Assembly (NCBI GenBank): GCA_027484055.1
Contig: JAIXQH010000070.1
Location: forward strand, 62,001 to 126,000
Length of the DNA stretch: 64,000 bases
Direction: 5' to 3'
DNA from: Verrucomicrobiaceae bacterium
GTDB lineage: Bacteria > Verrucomicrobiota > Verrucomicrobiia > Verrucomicrobiales > Akkermansiaceae
Of this stretch, positions 17,113-26,935 are shown piece after piece; position 1 is the stretch's first letter; the number at the start of each line of letters is the position of its first letter. The notes below the pieces were generated by a model. The model was given only the letters and a program-made list of their open reading frames with translations. It was not told the origin of the DNA and searched no databases. The position numbers and the translations under genes are program-made.

Positions 17113-18004
17113 TTGGATCGCAGTTTTTTGCCTAAACAAGTCGCCCTGAATTTGCATGGTAGGCATGTCATAACTTCTACAATTCCCTTCGCCTCTGGGG
17201 TTCAAACTGATCCCACTTTCCACATTCGTACGGCCACCGAGCCACTTGAAATCAGCCAGCTCCGCGCGGTTCTTGATGCCGAACACGACCTCAAAGCCGG
17301 TCGACCCGCCGGACATGTCCTCTGGCAAGGTGCTTACCAACAAGACCTTGAAGATGTCAGCGATAAACTCGTAGCAGTCCTTTGCTGGGCTGGAGCCGCC
17401 AAGCGCCTCAAAGACCGCGACATGTGGATCGGCTGGGATGCGGTCACGTGCGACAAGCGCCCTCTCCCAGAAAAGATTCGATCACCTCCGCGTCGCCTGG
17501 ACCTTGCCCCTAGAATTCGCCCACGGTCGCATCGAATACCGCGAGCTACGCATCGCCGAGTCCGACCTCGACACCAGCCCCTTCCCAAGGGCGCGGCAAG
17601 TGCCAAGTATCACCCGCCATAATCAACACAAGCACTGTGGCGAGTACGAAGAGAAAACCCGACATTTCATCCTGAGCATTAAGGAAGGTCGGGTGACGAA
17701 TGCGAGGCTGGCTCAAATCGGCCGAGATCTATGGTCGGCGGTAAACAAAAATCACTGGCGACGAGACTCCACCCGCTGGCGTGAGGACCGCAGCGCACGT
17801 CGCAAACCCAAAAGCGCGAGCAATCTATCCCTGTTACGAGGAGCGATCCTTGCGCTCATTCCACCGGAAAAGTTCAGTTCACTCAACGCCGAGTTCGACC
17901 AATACATCAAGCGTCGCGCAGTAGCCCTCCATCTCCTCACGCAAACAGCCCCCCACCAATGCCCTACCCTAACATCCAGACATCCTGATTTTAGATTGAC
18001 ATAA
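17113..18004 (+). pseudogene. Degenerate transposase: DUF4338-like fragment plus ISAs1-type end
   Basis: Two overlapping frames together resemble one broken gene. Frame 1 (about 17215-17470) contains LRAVLDAEHDLKAGRPAGH, LVAVLCWAGAAKRLKDRD and MWIGWD, similar to DUF4338 proteins. Between about 17440 and 17490 the similarity moves to frame 2 (to 18004), which shows HFILSIKEG, then ARLAQIGRDLWSAVNKNHWR and ASNLSLLRGAILALI, resembling the C-terminal end of ISAs1-family transposases. No start, catalytic core or inverted ends are recognisable. It is probably a mobile-element relic between the two halves of the sulfur island. Confidence 0.5.
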
Positions 18005-18257
18005 AGCGCTCCGCCCAACAGGGTGGACAGGCTTTCCCACGAGCAAGTTTTCGCCCCAAATGGGGTGACCTATGACTCCTGCGAATCGCAAGCCGACCAT
18101 ACTTTTGGAGGCAAAACCGGGAGGCTCGGTCCACGCCCAGCTCTTGGAGCGTTCCTCATCCCATCCGTCATGACCTCACGTGGGGATTTGCCGATATTAG
18201 TTAACGTCTCTTCTTTTTCCTCAAAGAACACCATTTAAACACACTTCATCATCCGCC

Positions 18258-19202
18258 ATGAGCGATCCCATCAATTCTCCAAGTCGCCTCAGTATCAGCG
18301 CCGAGGCCGCCCGCAATCTCGCAACCGCAACCGTCACCCCGCCGCAGTGGGATGAAATTACGCCACGCTGGCTGCACATCCTACTGCCTTGGGTGGACGT
18401 CGATGGCGGCGTCTATCGAGTGAACCGCGTGAAGCGGAAACCCAACGGCGTCAGCGTGGATCTTCTCACCGTAGACGATGGCGAGCCGCTCCTTCCCACT
18501 TCCTTCATCGATTACGAAGAGGATCCGCGCGAATACCACCTCAGCACCATCCAGACGGTCCTACACACGCACACCCGCGTCACCGATCTTTACAGCAACG
18601 CCATCGACCAACTCCGTGAGCAGGTCCGCCTGACCGTGGAGGCCGTGAAAGAGCGTGAGGAATTTGAACTCGTAAATCACCCTAATTTCGGCCTGCTTAA
18701 TTCCGTCGCGCCCGCCCAGCAAATCAAGACCCGGAAGGGCCCGCCGACGCCGGACGACCTCGACGAACTCATCAGCCTGGTCTGGAAAAAGCCTGCGTTT
18801 TTCCTCGCCCATCCCAAAGCCATCGCCGCCTTCGGACGCGAAGCCACCCGCCGCGGCGTGCCGCCTCCGACCGTCACCCTTTTCGGCTCGCCCTTCATCA
18901 CTTGGCGCGGCATCCCGCTGATCCCGAGCGACAAGCTCCCGATCAACGACGGCAATACGAGCATCCTGCTCCTGCGCGTCGGCGAGAAACAGCGCGGCGT
19001 TGTCGGTTTGCAAAAAGCGGGCGTCACCGGCGAGGTCGAGCCCGGCCTTTCCGTGCGCTACATGGGCACTAACGAGCATTCGATCGCCTCCCACCTCGTC
19101 ACCCGCTACTTCTCCGTGGCGAAACTCGGCGAGGACGCGATCGCCCGGTTGGATGACGTGAACGTCGGAAACTATCACGAGTATGTCTATCCACAGGCTT
19201 GA
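18258..19202 (+). CDS. Family 2A encapsulin shell protein
   Basis: A 314-residue HK97-fold shell protein. The recognisable family 2A features are the N-terminal arm followed by TPRWLHILLPWVDVDGGVYRVNRVK, the E-loop region with LLPTSFIDYEEDPREYHLS, and the long P-domain helix ending in FELVNHPNFGLLNS, then VTLFGSPFITWRGIPLIPSDKLP in the A-domain. There is no cyclic-nucleotide-binding insertion, which separates it from family 2B. Shells of this family assemble into icosahedral compartments that load cysteine desulfurase and store sulfur. The cargo gene overlaps its end by 20 bases. Confidence 0.93.
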   Translation: MSDPINSPSRLSISAEAARNLATATVTPPQWDEITPRWLHILLPWVDVDGGVYRVNRVKRKPNGVSVDLLTVDDGEPLLPTSFIDYEEDPREYHLSTIQTVLHTHTRVTDLYSNAIDQLREQVRLTVEAVKEREEFELVNHPNFGLLNSVAPAQQIKTRKGPPTPDDLDELISLVWKKPAFFLAHPKAIAAFGREATRRGVPPPTVTLFGSPFITWRGIPLIPSDKLPINDGNTSILLLRVGEKQRGVVGLQKAGVTGEVEPGLSVRYMGTNEHSIASHLVTRYFSVAKLGEDAIARLDDVNVGNYHEYVYPQA

Positions 19203-20955
19203 TCCTTCCACACTGCCATTCGATCCGGGCGGCAACGCGGAAGACGCGTCGACCGCTCTGATCTCGCAGTTGGCCCGGGAGTTTTTCACCAAAGACCCGG
19301 ACACCCCCGCCACGCCCGAGGTTCCGGTTTCGGTTCCTCACACGGTCGCCGGTGCTCCCGCCACGCCGAGCACGGCAGCACCCACCGCACCGGCGGGCGG
19401 GCGAGATCTCGGTTTGTCCGGCGGATTCCCATCGTCCTCCTCGCCCTCGGCGCCGCCGCCGGTCCACCCGACCGTGGTCAGTGCCGAGCCGCAGCAGAAA
19501 CAGGACCGGCTGGAACCGCCAACGGGCACGCACCGCCCCGGCTCGGGGGATTCGCATGAATTCGGAGAGCCATCATTCTATGCGCAGAGCCTCGGTTCCG
19601 GGAAGTCCGGTCATTCCGCCGCGATCCCCGTCGCTCCGGATCTCGCGAGTTCACCGGATTTCTATTTCCTGCGGGAAATTCCTGGATTCGACGCGGTGCC
19701 GACTTTCAGCCACGGCATCGCCACCACCAACGGCGGCCTGCCCGCCTTCGATGTGGATGGCGTCCGCAAGGATTTCCCCGCGCTCCAACAACACGTCAAC
19801 GGCAGCACCCTTGTCTGGCTGGACAACGCCGCCACCACCCACAAGCCGCAGGCGGTGATCGATGCGACGTCGTCGTTCTATTCGCGCGATAACTCCAACA
19901 TCCACCGCGCCGCTCACACGCTGGCGGCCCGCTCGACCGAACTTTTCGAAGGTGGTCGCGAGAAGGTCCGCCAGTTCCTCGGCGCAGCGGATGCCAAAGA
20001 AATCGTCTTCGTCCGCGGCACCACTGAGGCCATCAACCTCGTCGCCCAGAGCTGGGGGAAACAAAACATCACGCAGGGCGACGAGATCATCGTCAGCCAG
20101 CTGGAACACCACGCGAACATCGTTCCCTGGCAGATTCTGGCAGGACAAGTCGGCGCGACGCTGCGGGTCATTCCGATCAACGATCGCGGTGAGCTTCTTT
20201 TGGAGGAACTGCCGAAGCTTCTGAACGACCGCACGAAGATCGTCTCCGTCACGCACGTTTCGAACGCGCTCGGCACGGTGAATCCGGTCGAGGAAATCAT
20301 CGCCATCGCCCACGGCTTCGGCGTGCCCGTGCTCGTGGATGGTGCGCAATCGACTCCGCATTTCCCCATCAACGTGCAAGCGTTGGACGCGGATTTCTTC
20401 GTGTTTTCCGGCCATAAAGTTTTCGGTCCAACAGGCATCGGCGCGCTCTATGGGAAATATCATCTTTTGGAATCCATGCCACCCTGGCAGGGCGGCGGAC
20501 ACATGATTCAGGATGTGACGTTTGAAAAAACCATCTATAACCTGCCTCCAGAGAAATTCGAAGCGGGCACCCCGGACATCGCCGGCGTGGTCGGCCTCGG
20601 TGCTGCGGTGGACTATCTGATGGGCCTCGGTATTCCCGCGCTGGCCGCCTACGAGCATTCGCTGCTGGAATACGCGGAGGAAGCGCTCCGCTCCGTTCAC
20701 GGCGTGCGCCCGATCGGCACTGCTGCTAACAAAGCGAGCGTCTTCGGCTTCGTCATTCCAGGAATTCCAAACGAACGCATCGCCAAGCACCTCGACCAGC
20801 AAGGAATCGCGGTCCGCGCCGGCCACCACTGCGCCATGCCCGCGGTGCGCCACTTCGGCGTCGAGGGAACGGTCCGCCCGTCGCTGGCGTTTTATAACAC
20901 CCGCGCCGAGGTGGATGCCCTGGTGAACGCGCTCCATCAGATCGCCCGGCGTTGA
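19183..20955 (+). CDS. Cysteine desulfurase, encapsulin cargo
   Basis: A 590-residue SufS-like, PLP-dependent desulfurase with an unusual, disordered N-terminal extension of about 185 residues rich in Pro, Ser and Ala. Two short segments in it, SQLAREFF (28-35) and DFYFLREIPGF (159-169), look like the conserved cargo-docking motifs of this family. The catalytic part starts near FPALQQHVNGSTLVWLDNAA (198). Lys412 in SGHK binds PLP and Cys550 in RAGHHCAMP carries the persulfide. It releases sulfur from cysteine inside the shell. Start ATG at 19183 overlaps the shell gene, ensuring coupled synthesis. Confidence 0.93.
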   Translation: MSIHRLDPSTLPFDPGGNAEDASTALISQLAREFFTKDPDTPATPEVPVSVPHTVAGAPATPSTAAPTAPAGGRDLGLSGGFPSSSSPSAPPPVHPTVVSAEPQQKQDRLEPPTGTHRPGSGDSHEFGEPSFYAQSLGSGKSGHSAAIPVAPDLASSPDFYFLREIPGFDAVPTFSHGIATTNGGLPAFDVDGVRKDFPALQQHVNGSTLVWLDNAATTHKPQAVIDATSSFYSRDNSNIHRAAHTLAARSTELFEGGREKVRQFLGAADAKEIVFVRGTTEAINLVAQSWGKQNITQGDEIIVSQLEHHANIVPWQILAGQVGATLRVIPINDRGELLLEELPKLLNDRTKIVSVTHVSNALGTVNPVEEIIAIAHGFGVPVLVDGAQSTPHFPINVQALDADFFVFSGHKVFGPTGIGALYGKYHLLESMPPWQGGGHMIQDVTFEKTIYNLPPEKFEAGTPDIAGVVGLGAAVDYLMGLGIPALAAYEHSLLEYAEEALRSVHGVRPIGTAANKASVFGFVIPGIPNERIAKHLDQQGIAVRAGHHCAMPAVRHFGVEGTVRPSLAFYNTRAEVDALVNALHQIARR

Positions 20956-21137
20956 AATCAGAAGCTTACCTCGATGATCGAATCCGCATTTCCCGCGTCC
21001 TCCAAGGCAAGGGCGCGCAGGTCGATGCCTTGCTCAGCGCGGATATCGTTGCTAAGGGTGTTTCGAAAACGACAGATTCCCTTCGGCCTCCGAAGCGCGT
21101 TGTGGCCTCGCTCAGGTTCTAAACTCCTATCCATTCC

Positions 21138-21655
21138 ATGAAAACCATCAAACCCCTGGAGCTCAGTCAGCTCCTTTCCACGTCCGCGGATTTCGAATTG
21201 ATCGATGTGAGAACGCCGCTGGAGTTCGATGAAGTCCACGTCGCTGCCGCCCGAAGCGTGCCGTTGGATACATTGGAAGCCTCCCATTTTCCCAACCACC
21301 AACAGCCGCTTTATATTCTCTGCCGCTCCGGCCAGCGCGCTTCCAAAGCCGCCGCAAAGCTCGCGGAAAGCGGGCACTCGAACGCCATCGTCGTCGAAGG
21401 CGGCACGCTCGCCTGGATCGAAGCAGGCCTTCCCGTTGAGCGTGGCGTTGTGAAAACCATCAGCCTCGAGCGCCAGGTCCGCATCGCTGCGGGCAGCATC
21501 GTGCTCACGGGATTTCTCCTCGGATGGTTCGTGAACCGCGCGTTTTTCGGACTTTCCGGCTTTGTCGGCGCGGGCCTGATTTTCGCAGGCGTCACCGACT
21601 GGTGCGGCATGGGCCTCCTGCTCGCCAAGGCTCCGTGGAACAAACGCAAAGCGGT

Positions 21656-21659
<4 letters not shown>
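21138..21659 (+). CDS. Rhodanese domain fused to DUF2892 membrane segment
   Basis: A 173-residue protein. The N-terminal rhodanese domain (1-105) has LIDVRTPLEFDEVHV and the active-site loop CRSGQR with Cys62, which forms a persulfide. The C-terminal part (about 112-165) has two hydrophobic helices and matches the DUF2892 inner-membrane module (LGWFVNRAFFGLSGFVGAGL). It would carry sulfane sulfur at the cytoplasmic membrane. Lying 182 bases after the desulfurase and overlapping the acetyltransferase, it may pass sulfur to or from the encapsulin compartment. Confidence 0.88.
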
Positions 21660-22606
<947 letters not shown>

Positions 22607-22623
22607 CAAAACTCCCCGAAGCC

Positions 22624-23628
22624 ATGAGCAAACCGATCTATCACGGACTGGACCACCACGTCGGCAACACGCCGCTCATCCGCCTGAACAAGATTTCGGC
22701 ACTCACCGGCTGCGAGATTCTCGGCAAGGCGGAGTTCATGAATCCCGGCGGCTCCGTAAAGGACCGCGCCGCCCTCGGGCTTATCCTCGATGCCGAAGAG
22801 CGTGGCGTCCTGAAACGCGGCTCCACCATCATCGAAGGCACCGCGGGAAACACCGGCATCGGACTAACCGTCATCGGCAAGGCCCGCGGCTATAACACGG
22901 TCATCATCATTCCGGACACCCAATCGCCCGAGAAAATCGAGGTCCTGCGCACGCTCGGAGCCGATGTCATTCCTGTTCCCGCAAAGCCCTACAGCGATCC
23001 GGAAAACTACAATCACATCGCCCGCCGCCTCGCAGAGGAGAAGGGCTGGTTCTGGGCAAACCAGTTCGACAACCAAGCCAACCGCGACGCGCATTTTAAA
23101 ACCATCGGCCCGGAAATCTGGGAACAGACCGCCGGCACGGTGGATGCCTTTGTCGCATCCGTCGGTACGGGCGGCACACTCGCCGGAACCTCGCTCTATC
23201 TGAAAAGCCACAACGTCAACGTGGCCCCCGTCTGCGCAGATCCCTACGGAGCCGCGATGTGGTCATGGTTCACGAAGGGCCACACGGAGGACGACGATGG
23301 AGACTCGTTCGCGGAAGGCATCGGCCAAGGTCGCGTCACCCGCAACATCGAGAACCTGGCAGTCGATCACGCCTACCGCATCGACGACCAGACGGCGCTG
23401 ACCATCATCTATCAACTCCTCCGCGAGGAAGGACTCTGCCTCGGGCTTTCCAGTGGCATCAACATCGGCGGAGCCGTGCGCTACGCGAAAGAGCACGGGC
23501 CAGGGAAAACCATTGTCACCATCCTCTGTGATTCTGGCCTGCGCTATCAGTCGAAAATCTACAACGCGAAGTGGCTGTCTGAAAAGGGCCTCGACTCGGA
23601 AATGCCCATCCAATCCGTGCTGGACTGA
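22624..23628 (+). CDS. cysK: Cysteine synthase (O-acetylserine sulfhydrylase)
   Basis: A 334-residue fold type II PLP enzyme. The lysine that binds PLP is K46 in NPGGSVKDRAA; the substrate loop is EGTAGNTGIGL, and the phosphate-binding glycine loop is VGTGGTLAG. It forms cysteine from O-acetylserine and sulfide. It starts 18 bases after epsC, so EpsC and CysK probably form a cysteine synthase complex. In this operon, cysteine made here can feed the encapsulated desulfurase. The open frame upstream of 22624 is a shadow of epsC. Confidence 0.92.
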   Translation: MSKPIYHGLDHHVGNTPLIRLNKISALTGCEILGKAEFMNPGGSVKDRAALGLILDAEERGVLKRGSTIIEGTAGNTGIGLTVIGKARGYNTVIIIPDTQSPEKIEVLRTLGADVIPVPAKPYSDPENYNHIARRLAEEKGWFWANQFDNQANRDAHFKTIGPEIWEQTAGTVDAFVASVGTGGTLAGTSLYLKSHNVNVAPVCADPYGAAMWSWFTKGHTEDDDGDSFAEGIGQGRVTRNIENLAVDHAYRIDDQTALTIIYQLLREEGLCLGLSSGINIGGAVRYAKEHGPGKTIVTILCDSGLRYQSKIYNAKWLSEKGLDSEMPIQSVLD

Positions 23629-23681
23629 ATGGGCATCCTAACTAACCGACGTTTATACCAGGAAATTTTGTAATCGCGAAA

Positions 23682-24245
23682 TCAAGCCGACCGCTTCCAA
23701 GCGGCACCGGCAAAAGCGGCTTCTTGTTGGTTCTCGGTTAGCAGCCGGGACCCGATCAAATTCCGCTCTGTGCTAATGCGGTGTAACTTTGTTCGTGCTC
23801 CGAAAACTTGCAAAAGCGCGCCCGCGCTGGCCGCGCCTGTGGCTTGGCCCACCGAGCTTTCGATTGGGTCCGAAACGAACGACAGGCTTTCTTCGAGAGA
23901 ATATCGCAGCTCTGTTTGGGACTCTCCATCTACAAACGCGCTTGCCAGAATATCATGAGACGCCTGAGCTGTAGCTGCTAGTGCCGCGCCGAGTGAGGTG
24001 CCGTCTGACAACTCGCGGAACACAAAGCCCTCGCCCCGACCGAAGATCGAGATGACGGCGTCGTGAATGGCAAGCAAGCGCACCGATTCGATTCTGGCGG
24101 CCTCAGCAGACCGGACGCCAGACCGTTTAAGGTAACGTGCGGCGATGTGATCCCAGGCGAGAATCATCGAGTCAAGTGAAGGATCCGCCACGTCAAATGC
24201 GAGTAGAGTGACGATACGGGAAAATTGAGGAGTGGGAAGATGCAT
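23682..24245 (-). CDS. Possible truncated vanadium haloperoxidase-like protein
   Basis: A 187-residue protein (ATG at 24245). Segments such as SMILAWDHIAARYLKRSG, AARIESVRLLAIHDAVISIF, LGAALAATAQASHDILASAF and VGQATGAASAGALLQVFGA resemble the helical N-terminal half of PAP2-superfamily vanadium-dependent haloperoxidases. The C-terminal half with the vanadate-binding residues is missing, so it would not be catalytic. It lies alone between cysK and the CNNM gene. It may be a fragment of a longer gene or an independent helical protein. Confidence 0.45.
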   Translation of the reverse strand: MHLPTPQFSRIVTLLAFDVADPSLDSMILAWDHIAARYLKRSGVRSAEAARIESVRLLAIHDAVISIFGRGEGFVFRELSDGTSLGAALAATAQASHDILASAFVDGESQTELRYSLEESLSFVSDPIESSVGQATGAASAGALLQVFGARTKLHRISTERNLIGSRLLTENQQEAAFAGAAWKRSA

Positions 24246-24297
24246 GGTGATAAAGTATGTGAAATGGGTGTGACGGAATGCGCTGATAGGTTGAGGA

Positions 24298-24333
24298 ATC
24301 CGTCCCGGAATGAGACCGGGACGGATCTTTTTA
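24298..24333 (+). terminator. Strong hairpin with T tract
   Basis: ATCCGTCCCGG (24298-24308) pairs perfectly with CCGGGACGGAT (24316-24326) around a 7-base loop, followed by CTTTTTAA on the plus strand. This is the form of a plus-strand terminator, although the nearest plus-strand gene (cysK) ends 670 bases upstream with a minus-strand gene between. On the minus strand it lies 53 bases ahead of the start at 24245 and has no T tract. Confidence 0.55.
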
Positions 24334-24633
24334 ACCAACCACGGTTTCAGAAAAATCTAGCCGCTTCGAAAAAAATCGAAAGTGGATTGGATCATCTTGA
24401 GCTTTTTCACGCTCTTTTTGGCGAAAGAAACCCGGGACGAATTTAAAATGAAGACAGCGTCAACAAAGCGCGCGACGGGGGCTTCTGTCGGTGAATGAAA
24501 TAGGGAGTGCGGCGGTTTTCACGATGATGAGGAGTGAGTGGATTCGTTGCCCAAATCAACACTCGGCGTGTGCCGTAGTATTCGGAGACGGGCAAAGAGA
24601 ATCATTCGTTCCCGGACCTTGCAAGCTATAAAT

Positions 24634-24653
24634 AGTAAATTGGGTAATTTACT
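24634..24653. promoter_or_regulatory. Inverted repeat in the 600-base non-coding gap
   Basis: AGTAAATT (24634-24641) and AATTTACT (24646-24653) form a perfect 8-bp inverted repeat with a 4-base spacer, which would suit a dimeric regulator. The surrounding stretch 24334-24849 carries no credible gene on either strand and is more AT-rich than its neighbours. Confidence 0.3.
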
Positions 24654-24849
24654 TTTGATTTACTGACACGTGTCCGTTCGGCCATGGGTTCGATGAGACT
24701 CATGAATTGGCATTAAGTGAGTTACGAAAATAGTCCAACAGAGACGGAGACTTGGCTTCACCCTGCAAGCTAATCGAAGTCCATCGCGATCCGGTGATGT
24801 CGCCTAACACCCATGACCGAGTGTGATGATGGAAGCCAGCAGCGTTCGG

Positions 24850-25824
24850 TTACCCCCTCGCGCCCATCAGCGTTTCCGTCACATCGTCTAAGGTGATCCA
24901 TCCGACGTTGTCCGCCTTGGTCGAGTTGACCAGCGCGGCGATCTCGCGGTTTTCTAAAAACGCCGCGAGGAGTTGGGTGAGGGACGCGCGCTCCTCGATG
25001 CGCAGGACCGGGCGGACGAGCTTCTGCCAGTACGGGTCCGAGTTGTTGAGGAGGTGGTTGCAGAACAGCTCTCGCACGCGGATGTAGCCCTCGATGTTTT
25101 CGACGCTGCCATCCTTGCTCACCGGATAGCTGCGGTGGATTTTATCCCCTGCGTTCCTGAGATTTTCCTCAAGGCTTTTTCCAAGATCGAAAACACGGAT
25201 GCCTTGGCGGGGAACCATCACTGCGCCCACGCGGCGGGCTGATAGAGTGGCGGCGTGGATGATGATGATTTCCTCACGGTTGTGGATGGCTTGCTCCGCC
25301 TTCGCCGCCTGGACGAGGGTGATGATGTCCATGATGTGGTCGCTGGAGGAGGATTTCTCCGGCGAGCGAGGTTTGAGTTTTTCGCAGAATCGATCCATCA
25401 GCATCACTAGCGGATGCCCGAGCCAAAGCATGCATTCCAGCGGGCGGAGCAGCGGCCGCGCGAGGCGGGCGGCATGATGGACACCGAGGATTTTCGGCGC
25501 CATTTCCCCGCCGAACAGGATCGCGACGGTTAGGATGGAGGTGAAAAGCCAAAGCCATTCCGTGCCGAAACGCTGGATGAAAATCGCACCTGCTAAAGTC
25601 GCCAGGCCCGTGTTCGCCACGGTGTTGAAAATCAGGATCGCGGAAATCGGGCGCTCCACGTGTTGTTTCAGCGCTAGCCAACGGGCTGCTCCCTTGGCTC
25701 CCTTGCTCTGTTCCAGCCGGAGCTGCAACGGATTGAGGCTCAACAACACCGCTTCCGTGATCGAGCACAGGAAGGAAACGGTGAGAACGGAAAAAACGAG
25801 GATAGCGAGAGCGGCAAGAAGCAT
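24850..25824 (-). CDS. CNNM/CorC-type transporter (DUF21 plus CBS)
   Basis: A 324-residue membrane protein. The N-terminal DUF21/CNNM domain has about four hydrophobic segments (LAALAILVFSVLTVSFLCSI, ISAILIFNTVANTGLATLAG, WLWLFTSILTVAILFGGEMAPK) and the GGEMAPKILG motif. It is followed by a cytoplasmic CBS-pair region (about 185-320: RRVGAVMVPRQGIRVFDLG, IHRSYPVSKDGSVENIEGYI). CNNM proteins handle Mg2+ or other cations, possibly as Na+/Mg2+ exchangers. The start is placed at the ATG at 25824; a TTG at 25848 is possible. It lies 94 bases downstream of cysA and might be in the same transcript. Confidence 0.85.
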   Translation of the reverse strand: MLLAALAILVFSVLTVSFLCSITEAVLLSLNPLQLRLEQSKGAKGAARWLALKQHVERPISAILIFNTVANTGLATLAGAIFIQRFGTEWLWLFTSILTVAILFGGEMAPKILGVHHAARLARPLLRPLECMLWLGHPLVMLMDRFCEKLKPRSPEKSSSSDHIMDIITLVQAAKAEQAIHNREEIIIIHAATLSARRVGAVMVPRQGIRVFDLGKSLEENLRNAGDKIHRSYPVSKDGSVENIEGYIRVRELFCNHLLNNSDPYWQKLVRPVLRIEERASLTQLLAAFLENREIAALVNSTKADNVGWITLDDVTETLMGARG

Positions 25825-25918
25825 GGTGGAAAACGGGAAAAGGTTCAATCAGCACACCGGGTGCCGATGTGCTTTTAGCGTTGGCTGCTACAGCCTGCTC
25901 CATGTGTCCGCGTAGCCA

Positions 25919-26917
25919 TCAGAAATGTACTACGTTCTCCGGTTTCGCGCGCACGGCCACCTCGTCGCCGACGCTGAGGCCCAGATCGTCGAGTTGCTTG
26001 CGCGAGAGCTCCACATCGAGGAACTGCCCGTCAGCCAGTCGAATCGTTAGGGTGGCGATCGGTCCTGCTGAGAAAAGATGCTGCACCCGGCCGATGCGGT
26101 CCCTCAGCGGATCCTGCTCTGCGGCGAAAAGGACCTCCACCTCGTGCGGGCGCACGTAGATCGTCTCGCCGCTGTTGTCGGTCAGTTTGTTCACGTTGCC
26201 GAGGAACTCGTAAACAAACGGGCTGCGCGGCTTGTCGTAGATCACCTGCGGCTTGCCAACCTGTTCGACGCGGGCGTTGCGCATGACGACGACCTGGTCC
26301 GCAAGTTCGAGAGCTTCCTCCTGGTCGTGCGTGACGAAGAGCGTGGTGAGGCCGATCTCATCATGAAACTGCCGCAACCAGCGTCGGAGACTCTTTCGCA
26401 CCTGGGCGTCGAGCGCGCCAAACGGTTCGTCCAGCAAAAGCACCTTCGGCCGGATCGCCAGTGCGCGGGCGAGGGCGACACGTTGCCGTTGGCCGCCGGA
26501 AAGCTCGTGTGGTCGGCGTTTGTCGAGTCCTTCCAGTTTCACCAGTTTCAGCAGCTCGAACACCCGGTCGTGGATCTCATTTTTCTGCGGTCTTGCGGAG
26601 CGCGGGAGAACCGTTAGTCCGAAAGCGATGTTCTCCGCGATGGTCATGTGGCGGAAAAGCGCGTAGTGCTGGAAAACGAACCCCACGCCTCGTTTTCCCG
26701 CGGAAATGTCGCTCACATCCTCGCCATGGAAGAGGATTTTTCCGTTTCCCGGATCCGCGAATTCGAGTCCGGCGACGATGCGCAGCAGGGTGGTTTTCCC
26801 CGAACCGGAAGGACCTAACAAAGCGGTGAGCGAGCCGTCCGGCACTTCGAGCGAGACGTTCTCCAGCGCGGCGTAACTGCCGAAGGTTTTGTTGATGGAT
26901 TGGATGGAGATCGACAT
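25919..26917 (-). CDS. cysA: Sulfate/thiosulfate ABC transporter ATP-binding protein CysA
   Basis: A 332-residue ABC ATPase. Walker [13 protein letters not shown] (about residues 34-45), signature [15 protein letters not shown], Walker [14 protein letters not shown]-loop VTHDQEE, and a C-terminal TOBE-type domain (about 240-332) starting [17 protein letters not shown]. It powers the CysTW permease in the inner membrane. It is the last transporter gene of the minus-strand operon, 18 bases after cysW. Its C-terminal part is the one preserved in the decayed copy at 14049-14296. Confidence 0.95.
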   Translation of the reverse strand: MSISIQSINKTFGSYAALENVSLEVPDGSLTALLGPSGSGKTTLLRIVAGLEFADPGNGKILFHGEDVSDISAGKRGVGFVFQHYALFRHMTIAENIAFGLTVLPRSARPQKNEIHDRVFELLKLVKLEGLDKRRPHELSGGQRQRVALARALAIRPKVLLLDEPFGALDAQVRKSLRRWLRQFHDEIGLTTLFVTHDQEEALELADQVVVMRNARVEQVGKPQVIYDKPRSPFVYEFLGNVNKLTDNSGETIYVRPHEVEVLFAAEQDPLRDRIGRVQHLFSAGPIATLTIRLADGQFLDVELSRKQLDDLGLSVGDEVAVRAKPENVVHF

Positions 26918-26935
26918 GGAAAAGAAGTGGAGAGG

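Noticed and set aside
17190-17470. DruA (Druantia defence) interpretation of the DUF4338-like fragment
   Set aside because: The fragment is frame-broken and continues into an ISAs1-type transposase end; no other defence genes are present.
19651-20937. A 428-residue open frame antisense to the cysteine desulfurase
   Set aside because: It mirrors the codon structure of the real gene on the plus strand, has no family motif, and is rich in R, V, D and H as expected of a GC-rich shadow.
20958-21377. Minus-strand open frame at the end of the desulfurase and start of the rhodanese
   Set aside because: Part of it is antisense to the rhodanese gene; the first 180 bases are free, but no recognisable family was seen. 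A short remnant there cannot be excluded.
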